IMG/VR virus record: IMGVR_UViG_3300033388_002944
Location: 1-23,252 of that record
Reading direction: 5' to 3' (one strand)
Origin: a virus
DNA: 23,252 bases
Under the pieces are notes generated by a model, which made no database searches, was not told where the DNA came from, and was given only the letters and a program-made list of their open reading frames with translations. The translations under genes and the position numbers were made by a program. Of the stretch, positions 6,709 through 14,244 are shown one piece after another. Position 1 is the first letter of the stretch. Every line of letters starts with the position of its first letter.

Positions 6709-8928
6709 ATGCCTAAGTCACAAGTCTTACAAAGCTCATTTACCACAGGTGTTCTTTCACCAACAGTACAGGGTCGTGTGGATATTGCAAAATACTATAA
6801 TGGCTTAGATATTGGTGAAAATGTAACACTCATGCCTCATGGTGGTCTAAAAAGAAGAGCAGGCTCAGTTCCAATACTCAAAAGCACTGACAGCTCTCTT
6901 GGTTATGCTGCTCAAGAGATATACTTTACAAACAAAGTAAAGTTTGTACCATTTGTGTTTAACATAGACCAAAAGTATCTTATAGTATTTGATTTAGATA
7001 AAATCTACATCATAAAAGATAGATTATATCTAACTGAGATAGTTACATCAGAGCAGTTAGGTTCAGCGTTTAGCACAGCATTTAGCACAGCATTTGGTAC
7101 TAGACTAGATGCATTTACTCCAACTCAGTTGGCAGAGATGGATGTTACACAATATGCTGATACCATGATAATAGTCCATCCTGATTTTGCACCATTAAAG
7201 CTAGTGAGGGGAGTTACTGAGCTTGACTGGACTCTTGAAGCTATAACATTTAAAAATGTTCCACTTTATGATTTTACAAATCAGTATCTTGGCAAAAAAG
7301 AGATATTTAACGGTGATGGAACTACTACTGCTTTTGTACTAATATACACTATTCCAAGCTTTTCAGTATATTTGGATGGTGTAAAGACAACAGCATATAC
7401 TTACGATAGGGAAGTTGGGAAGATAACATTTACCACAGCACCTACAAGCACTGAGATTATTGAAGTAATCTCAGGCGCAGGTGTATCTGAGATGGATGCA
7501 AACCACACCTATGAGGATGTATGGTCTGCTACTCGTGGGTATCCAAAGTCTGTTACTATTTTTCAAGGAAGATTGTATTTTGGTGGTACTTACAGCAAGC
7601 CTGTGACAGTGATGGGTAGTGTTATTAATGATTACTTTGATTTTAATCTTGGTGATGGTGATGCAGATATGGGTATCTTTGATACAATATCATCAGGAAC
7701 ATTTGATGATATTACTGTAATCACATCAGCTCGTACTTTGCAGGTCATGACAGAGAGCGGTGAGTATTATAATCCTGCAAGCCCAATAACTCCTGCAACT
7801 TCTGCATGGAAGAGACAGACAGGGTACGGAGCTGCTAGAAGTGATACTATATCTATTGATGGAGCTACATATTTTGTAGACAGTAGCAGAAATGCTATAA
7901 GACAGTTTATATATTCTCTTGATGAAGATGCTTATATCTCACCAAACATCTCTTTGTTATCTGATCATTTGGTATATGATGTTGAGAGAATGGCGGTGAT
8001 AAAAGGAACTGGTAGTGATATTGCAAATCTAGTGTATGTGTTAAACGGTGATGGTTCTCTGGCTGTTCTAAATACTATGAGACTTGAAAACATACAGGGT
8101 TGGAGCAGATGGACTACACAGGGAATATACAGTGATATATGTGCTGTTGATGATGATTTATATACCCTTGTAGCTCGTGGATATACAGACTTTGATGAGA
8201 TTAAATACTATATAGAGATGGTAGATGACACAGTATTGTTAGACCATTACCACACTCAAGGAGAGGGAATAGATACTTTTAGAGGGGATAGTGTCACTAA
8301 AGTATTTTATCTTGAGAACTCAACTGATGGAGAGTTTCAGGTGTCGGTTGATGATGTTGTGGCAGTTCCTCAGCCAGTTTGGAATGTTGTAAATAACTAT
8401 ATAACTTTTTTAGTAGCTCCTGATGATGATACTGAGATAGTGGTGAATCCAACAGCAGGAAATAATGAGGACATGATACTTCCTACATCTGCTGCAAAAG
8501 GGTTTAGAACACTTAGTAAAAAAGGAAATCTATTTTATGAGGGTGATGATGAGCCAGTTGAGGATACAGGAAAGTTGCTATTGACTTTTGATGAGTATCA
8601 TTCATTCTTAGAAGCAGGATTTAATTTTATACCAAAGGTGAGAACAGTAAATCTAAACAAAGATACACAGGCAGGTCAGCTTGTAAATCGCAAAAAAAGG
8701 TTAGTCAGAGTTAAAGTAAATGTTTATGAAACTTTAGGTATAAAGATAGAGAACTACAGAGTGGCAGATAAACAATTTATAATGAGTTTTGACAAACAAT
8801 ATCAGCCATTTACAGGTGTAAAAGAAGTGTATCTTTTAGGGTATGCAGACCATAATGCCATTGAAATAACTCAGGATATTCCAATGCCATTTACATTGTT
8901 ACAAATCGAAACAGAAATTAAATTTTAG
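6709..8928 (+). CDS. Tail tubular protein B (nozzle, T7 gp12 type)
   Basis: A 739-aa protein, close to T7 gp12 (794 aa). The N-terminus carries the family motif: SSFTTGVLSP, then GRVDIAKYYNGLD, then N.TLMPHGGLKRRAGS (about 9-52). The body is beta-rich, including ATYFVDSSRNAIRQF in mid-protein. In T7 six copies form the tail tip that binds the fibres and gates DNA exit. It begins directly after the adaptor stop, with GGGAGAAG as binding site. A 12-base tandem microrepeat at 7066-7100 encodes AFSTAFSTAFGT, a local oddity in the N-terminal third. Confidence 0.9.
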   Translation: MPKSQVLQSSFTTGVLSPTVQGRVDIAKYYNGLDIGENVTLMPHGGLKRRAGSVPILKSTDSSLGYAAQEIYFTNKVKFVPFVFNIDQKYLIVFDLDKIYIIKDRLYLTEIVTSEQLGSAFSTAFSTAFGTRLDAFTPTQLAEMDVTQYADTMIIVHPDFAPLKLVRGVTELDWTLEAITFKNVPLYDFTNQYLGKKEIFNGDGTTTAFVLIYTIPSFSVYLDGVKTTAYTYDREVGKITFTTAPTSTEIIEVISGAGVSEMDANHTYEDVWSATRGYPKSVTIFQGRLYFGGTYSKPVTVMGSVINDYFDFNLGDGDADMGIFDTISSGTFDDITVITSARTLQVMTESGEYYNPASPITPATSAWKRQTGYGAARSDTISIDGATYFVDSSRNAIRQFIYSLDEDAYISPNISLLSDHLVYDVERMAVIKGTGSDIANLVYVLNGDGSLAVLNTMRLENIQGWSRWTTQGIYSDICAVDDDLYTLVARGYTDFDEIKYYIEMVDDTVLLDHYHTQGEGIDTFRGDSVTKVFYLENSTDGEFQVSVDDVVAVPQPVWNVVNNYITFLVAPDDDTEIVVNPTAGNNEDMILPTSAAKGFRTLSKKGNLFYEGDDEPVEDTGKLLLTFDEYHSFLEAGFNFIPKVRTVNLNKDTQAGQLVNRKKRLVRVKVNVYETLGIKIENYRVADKQFIMSFDKQYQPFTGVKEVYLLGYADHNAIEITQDIPMPFTLLQIETEIKF

Positions 8929-8936
8929 GAGTTATT

Positions 8937-9470
8937 ATGGCAGAGAATCTAACAGGGTATCAATGGTACGGTCTTGTAGGTCAAACTACTTCTCAAGTCT
9001 CATCATCTCTTATACAGGGATTTGGTGCTGCTGCAATCGGTGATATAGAAGCAGGAAGCTATGGAGCAAGTGCTGAGATGTTGGATGTGAGAGCAGAGCA
9101 AGAGATTGTAAATGCACAGCTGCAAGCAAATGCAAGAATGATACAGTTTAAAAAGACTGAGGCATCAAATGTTGCTCTTTTATCTGCAATGGGTAAGACT
9201 GCTGAAAACACTACTATCTCTGATGCAAACCTTGAAGCTGCTTTTAAAGATGCCAGTCTTATGAAAAGACAAGGCAAGCTCAAAAGCATATCTGCTAAGA
9301 GTGGTGCATCTGCAGCAAGAAGTGGAGCTAAACAATCCAAGATAGCAGGCAAAGCTGCATCAATTACAGGAATATTGGGAGCTATTGGAAGTGTTGCAGG
9401 TGCAGCAGGAGCATACTCTATGTTAGGGGGAGCTTCTGCACCTAAAGTTGCACCTACAGGTACAGCATAA
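8937..9470 (+). CDS. Small internal virion protein (T7 gp14 type, likely outer-membrane pore component)
   Basis: A 177-aa protein, close to T7 gp14 (196 aa), in the same gene position after the nozzle gene. It is Ala/Ser/Gly-rich and helical: a GYQWYGLVGQ start, an N-terminal amphipathic part, a long helix with VRAEQEIVNAQLQANARMI (about 51-69), a basic Ser/Ala/Lys segment, then a hydrophobic C-terminal stretch (ITGILGAIGSVAGAAGAY). T7 gp14 leaves the head and forms a channel in the outer membrane during DNA ejection. Assignment is by position, size and composition. AGGAG precedes the ATG, and the stop overlaps the next start (TAATG). Confidence 0.75.
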   Translation: MAENLTGYQWYGLVGQTTSQVSSSLIQGFGAAAIGDIEAGSYGASAEMLDVRAEQEIVNAQLQANARMIQFKKTEASNVALLSAMGKTAENTTISDANLEAAFKDASLMKRQGKLKSISAKSGASAARSGAKQSKIAGKAASITGILGAIGSVAGAAGAYSMLGGASAPKVAPTGTA

Positions 9471-11149
9471 TGCCTTTAATTCAAGAGGGTAGGAAAACTA
9501 CAGGAGCTGTTGAAGCAGCTAGACTAGATACAACTACAGCACCACAGGCAGCAAGCAAGACCATACAGAGAACTCAGCAAATGGGTTTATCTTTGATGGA
9601 TAGATTGAACCAGTTTAGTGGTAAAGCCTTAGAACTCGGCACTAAAGAGATGGTTTTAAATGCTAAGAAAAAGGCAGTAGTTGATGTTCAGAGTGGTAAG
9701 TTTGAAGAGTTTGGACTACATGATAACGGTTCTGTTTATGGAATGGCTTATGATGGTTCAGGTGAGACAGCATATATATCTCAGACAAATACTGAGGCTC
9801 AAGCTGCAGCCAAAAGAGTAGCTGCTGAGAATAAATACAATCCTGATGGCTTTATGAAAGCTTGGGAGAGCCATAAAAAAGAGATAAGCAAAAACTCAAA
9901 GAAAATCAGTCCTTATGTTGATGCAGTTACTGCTGATGTCGCAGAACAATATGGAGATGCTGCTTATGCAGGGATAGCAAGTAATCTTGCTACTATACAA
10001 TTTGACCTAGCTAAAAAAGAAAATACTGAGGCTCTTACTCTTTATGAAGATGCGTTTATATCAGCTAAGATAGCAGGTAATGATAATGCTGCTCAGACTG
10101 CTCTAATCAACAGAAACAAAACTTTAGAGTCAATGCAAAGAATATTTCAGATTAGTGAGAGGGGTATTGCTGCAGCAAATACATTATTCCAAAAAAGTGT
10201 AGTAGTATCTCAAGTTAAAAACAGATTTTTAACAGCTATGCAAGAGGGTGAAAGTGCTCAGTTCTTAGCTGAGTTTAGAGATGTAACTAAAAAAGATGAA
10301 AACTTTGCAGCATTTACTCCTGATGAGATACAGGGAATAATTGATGATATGCACAAGACAATCAAGAGCGAGAACTCTTTACAGACTAGCATACTAAAAC
10401 AGGAAGAGACCAGAAAAAAAGTGATACATGATGATGTTGTAAACACATTTGACAATGCTTGGCTGACAGGAGACCTATCTCAGAGTGATATAGATTTGGC
10501 ACTAAAGACTGATACTATAGACCAAACTGAGCATAAGTTTTACTCTATTAAAGTAAACGATACAGGTGCAAGATTTACAAACACTGCAACTGAATTGAGA
10601 GTATCTATGAACCTGCCTGCTCTGACAAACAATGATATTATGAATCTACATGATATGAGAAATGTAGACAAGATGAAATACATCAAACAGCTTAAAGATT
10701 ATAGAGACTCTGAGGGTGGTAAATGGACTTCAACAGTTCAAGGTAGAGCAGCACTAGACTTGCTTAAAAACAAGTATAATATTATCGGTGCTGATATGAT
10801 GGCTAAGTATAATAAAGATACTGATATAGCAGATTATGGTAGACTTTACCAGTCGTTTATCTTGGAGATGGAAAAACTGCCTCCTGAAATCAGAGAGTCA
10901 AGGTCTATGCACTTTGCTCAGGCTGCTATAGATGTTCAAGATGCTGCCAAGATTGAAGCAGGAACATCATCAGCTACAAACACCATAGAAACTCAAAGAA
11001 AAAATCTTGAGACTAGGATGCAATCTTATCAAAGAAGAATTGGTAAGACTAAATCTCAGTCTTATGTGAAAGGTCTTGCTGAATTTCAGGATGACTTTGG
11101 AACTACTGGTGATATAGATTTTAGCATCAGAAAAGAGTGGAGAAAATAA
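9470..11149 (+). CDS. Internal virion protein (T7 gp15-like core/ejection protein)
   Basis: A 559-aa, almost wholly helical protein with alternating Lys/Glu and Ala segments and no obvious membrane span. It has the expected position of T7 gp15 (747 aa), between the gp14-like and gp16-like genes, and starts with a disordered Thr/Ala-rich stretch. gp15 forms the periplasmic tube and helps DNA translocate. It is shorter than T7 gp15. The start overlaps the upstream stop as TAATG, and its own stop overlaps the next ATG as TAATG, so the ejection proteins are likely coupled. No enzymatic motif was recognised. Confidence 0.7.
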   Translation: MPLIQEGRKTTGAVEAARLDTTTAPQAASKTIQRTQQMGLSLMDRLNQFSGKALELGTKEMVLNAKKKAVVDVQSGKFEEFGLHDNGSVYGMAYDGSGETAYISQTNTEAQAAAKRVAAENKYNPDGFMKAWESHKKEISKNSKKISPYVDAVTADVAEQYGDAAYAGIASNLATIQFDLAKKENTEALTLYEDAFISAKIAGNDNAAQTALINRNKTLESMQRIFQISERGIAAANTLFQKSVVVSQVKNRFLTAMQEGESAQFLAEFRDVTKKDENFAAFTPDEIQGIIDDMHKTIKSENSLQTSILKQEETRKKVIHDDVVNTFDNAWLTGDLSQSDIDLALKTDTIDQTEHKFYSIKVNDTGARFTNTATELRVSMNLPALTNNDIMNLHDMRNVDKMKYIKQLKDYRDSEGGKWTSTVQGRAALDLLKNKYNIIGADMMAKYNKDTDIADYGRLYQSFILEMEKLPPEIRESRSMHFAQAAIDVQDAAKIEAGTSSATNTIETQRKNLETRMQSYQRRIGKTKSQSYVKGLAEFQDDFGTTGDIDFSIRKEWRK

Positions 11150-14100
11150 TGGCAAATGAAAACAATACACCTACAATAGAAGTAGCAAAAAAAGCAGGTT
11201 CTGACTTACCTCCTGAGAGTGAGATGATTACCAGTGATAGTAAAAAGGCTATCATCAGCACATACGACAAGTCAGGCAGTGCAGCAGTTATGGATAACAC
11301 AGTCACAAGAGAGGTAGTTCCTACAAATACACTTCCTCTTGATTACCAGTATGATGAGAAGCAGATGATGGCAAATATGTCTGTTGCTATAAATGCTGAT
11401 ATAGAAGATATGACTGAGACTGAATTACTTTCAGATGAGACTTTCGGATATGCTTCAAAGAAGATGTTTAGAGCACTTCGTGGTGAAGATTTCAGAGGTA
11501 CAGATAAAGAGGCTACACAGTATGGTATAGACCTGATGAGAAAAGTAGAGAATAATCTTGTAAGTCTTGGAGATTTTGCAGTTCAGACTCAAGAAATGAC
11601 TCAAGAAGATGCTAAGACAGCACTTTATATGATGGATATGTTTGAAGCTAAAGAGTTTACAGGTCGTGGTTTTGTGGAAGCTATGGGATATATGGGTATA
11701 GACCCTACTACATATCTTGGTATTGGTACTTTAGGGTATGGATTTGCAGGTAGAGAAGTCGCAAAAACAGCTACTAAAAAAGGTATAAGAAGTATGCTTC
11801 AAAAAGTAGCATACTCTCCAACTGCTATAGGTGCTGTAGAGGGTGGTGCATTTGTTGGTGCATTTGAGCATGGAAAACAGACTGTATCTGAGGCTGCAGG
11901 TGAGGGGTATGATTCAGGTTCACTTGGATTAAATATGGCTGTTGGTACAGGCTTTGGAGCTGTTGCAGGCAAATATTTGCCTGAGTTGTTTGGCTATGCA
12001 GGTGCAAAAGTATCTAAATGGGCTATTGCTAAAAACTTCAAAAAAGAAGTACAGTTAGCTGCTGATGCAGGAGATGCAGATGCAATTCAGGTCTTGGCTG
12101 ACATGGAGTTGCTTGACAATTATTTTGATGCAGATGGATTTATGAGAAGAAAACTTGATGAGTTTGAACAGACTAGAATTGGTCAAGCTGTTACAGGTGT
12201 TCAGAGAATAGTTCCTGAGGATAGAAAACCAGTTGATGAGATTATACTTGAGTCTGCAGGACTAAATGCTAAACAAAGAAAACAAAAACTATCTGCTGCT
12301 ATGAGAGATGCTTCACCTGAGGACAGAGAGAAGCTTATAGCTGAAATGAGAAAAGAGACTAAAGCTCCAAAAGCTAAGACTGAAAAGCAAAAAGAGGTCA
12401 TCTTGGAACAGGAGGAGTTTAATGCTTCTTTTTACTCTAAGCTTGAGCATGAGGTAAATAAACTGCCTGATGATATGGTGTTTCAAAATGGTCAAGAACT
12501 TGTGGACTATATGAGAAAACAAGGTGTTAAACAGGATGAGATAGATGCTACTGGCTTTGATATAGCTGAGGGTGGATTGATTACTGGTGCAAATGTTAAA
12601 AGCTCTTTACCATTTAGAAAAGATACCATCACAAAAAGAACTTATGATGAGTCCACTGAAACTCCTGCTCTTGATAGAGAGGATTGGGAAAGTGAGTGGG
12701 TGAGAATAGATGAGCAAACTGATGTTTCTGTTGGAGAGGCAGGATTTGGTGCTCGTGTAACTGATGACAGCACAGGTCTTGATAGAGAAATCGGTATTGT
12801 TTATGATGATGAAGTATATGTAGATGACTCAGGATATGAGTATGATTATGACAGTATGCTAAATGATTACAAAGACAACTATTATGATGGTAAATATGAT
12901 GATGATGCAGCTCAAGCTGTGGCTGATGGTGAGATAGATGAGGATGATATAGATAGTTATGTCATAGAGCAAATCACTGACAATAGAGAGTATTATGACC
13001 ACTATAGTTCAAAAATTCTTTATGAAAATACAAATGGAGATAAGTTTGATGATATGCAACAGGCAATAGATGATGAGCTTGATTATATGCACGAAAATTA
13101 TACTCAGTATATGGGAGAGGAAGCATCAGGTGGTCAAATCTTTGAAGAATACACTGTAGATGGTGGAGATGATTATAGACTCGAGGTCTATCAGATGGAA
13201 GAGTTTGAAGCACCTGCAGGAAAACGAGAAGCTCAAGAACCTCACTTTGGTGGACTAGAGCATGGTACTGATAATGTTCAGGTTCATGCTCGTATGAAAA
13301 CTAGAGAGGATGCTGATGGAAATACAGGTACTGTGCTAGAGGAAATCCAGTCTCAGTGGGAACAGGATTGGAGAGCAGCAGGTGGTGATCAGAAGCCTCC
13401 AACTGAGGAGCAAGTCAAGACTGCTCAAAAAAGAATAGATGACATCAAAGTTGAGTATGATGTTCTAAGAAAAGAAAAAGCTGAAGTTGTAGAGAAAATA
13501 GGAGATGCAAGAGCAAGAGAAAAAGATGCAACAGATGAGATAAATTACATAGCCAAAGAGACAGATATGGCAGCTACTGATGAAGCTAAATTTATATCTG
13601 AAACTGAAAGACTTATGAAAGTAGAAAAAGAGGCTATGCTAGATAAAGTTGGCTTTGATAGAGATATGAGAGCTATAAGTGATAAAATAAGCGTTCTTAA
13701 TGATGAGGGTAAAAAACTTGACAAAGAAGTTATAAACTGGAAAGAACCATCTATAGCAACTCCTCCTATTAAAAACAGAACTCAGTATACAAAACTGGCT
13801 ATGTTAGATAACCTTTTAAATTCTCTTGATGATGGAGAGAACTTCTTTGGTTGGATAAATGGTCATATTCAAAATGGTGGAAACATAAAAACCACTCAAG
13901 GTATGAGTCAAGCTTATGATATTGAGATGCCTCGTATCATCCAAAAAGCTACAGGTGAGACACCTTATATGGCAAGTTTTGAAGATGGAAGAGCTATAGG
14001 GCAGAAAGATATTTATGATAAAGCTAAGATATATTGGGATAGTAAAAATGCTCAAGACTTGGAATATTATGACAATCTAGCAAAAGAAGAATCAGATGTA

Positions 14101-14244
14101 AAATGGTACTGGAAAATAGATTATACAGATGCTCTTAAAGCTAAGTTAAAAGATGCTAAAATCCAAATGTATGGAGTTGGCGGTGTTGCATTTGTTGGTG
14201 CAAATGGTGAGAGTTTAGAGGGAGAAGAAAATGGCAATCAATAA
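11149..14244 (+). CDS. Large internal virion protein with polyvalent-type EIQS domain and acidic tract (gp16-like part 1)
   Basis: A 1031-aa protein. The ATG at 11149 overlaps the upstream stop (TAATG) and is preferred over an in-frame ATG at 11137. The N-terminus (TPTIEVAK) matches the next gene. A Gly-rich hydrophobic region (about 181-281, GIDPTTYLGIGTLGYGF) could insert in membranes. About 547-607 is densely Asp/Tyr/Glu-rich. Near residue 730, VHARMKTREDADGN then LEEIQSQWEQDWR fits the EIQSDW-type domain of phage and plasmid polyvalent proteins. A long coiled-coil-like stretch follows, and a conserved C-terminal part has PIKNRTQYTKLAM near 873. The catalytic role of the EIQS domain is not established. 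No lytic transglycosylase motif was recognised. Probably ejected with the DNA. Confidence 0.72.
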   Translation: MANENNTPTIEVAKKAGSDLPPESEMITSDSKKAIISTYDKSGSAAVMDNTVTREVVPTNTLPLDYQYDEKQMMANMSVAINADIEDMTETELLSDETFGYASKKMFRALRGEDFRGTDKEATQYGIDLMRKVENNLVSLGDFAVQTQEMTQEDAKTALYMMDMFEAKEFTGRGFVEAMGYMGIDPTTYLGIGTLGYGFAGREVAKTATKKGIRSMLQKVAYSPTAIGAVEGGAFVGAFEHGKQTVSEAAGEGYDSGSLGLNMAVGTGFGAVAGKYLPELFGYAGAKVSKWAIAKNFKKEVQLAADAGDADAIQVLADMELLDNYFDADGFMRRKLDEFEQTRIGQAVTGVQRIVPEDRKPVDEIILESAGLNAKQRKQKLSAAMRDASPEDREKLIAEMRKETKAPKAKTEKQKEVILEQEEFNASFYSKLEHEVNKLPDDMVFQNGQELVDYMRKQGVKQDEIDATGFDIAEGGLITGANVKSSLPFRKDTITKRTYDESTETPALDREDWESEWVRIDEQTDVSVGEAGFGARVTDDSTGLDREIGIVYDDEVYVDDSGYEYDYDSMLNDYKDNYYDGKYDDDAAQAVADGEIDEDDIDSYVIEQITDNREYYDHYSSKILYENTNGDKFDDMQQAIDDELDYMHENYTQYMGEEASGGQIFEEYTVDGGDDYRLEVYQMEEFEAPAGKREAQEPHFGGLEHGTDNVQVHARMKTREDADGNTGTVLEEIQSQWEQDWRAAGGDQKPPTEEQVKTAQKRIDDIKVEYDVLRKEKAEVVEKIGDARAREKDATDEINYIAKETDMAATDEAKFISETERLMKVEKEAMLDKVGFDRDMRAISDKISVLNDEGKKLDKEVINWKEPSIATPPIKNRTQYTKLAMLDNLLNSLDDGENFFGWINGHIQNGGNIKTTQGMSQAYDIEMPRIIQKATGETPYMASFEDGRAIGQKDIYDKAKIYWDSKNAQDLEYYDNLAKEESDVKWYWKIDYTDALKAKLKDAKIQMYGVGGVAFVGANGESLEGEENGNQ

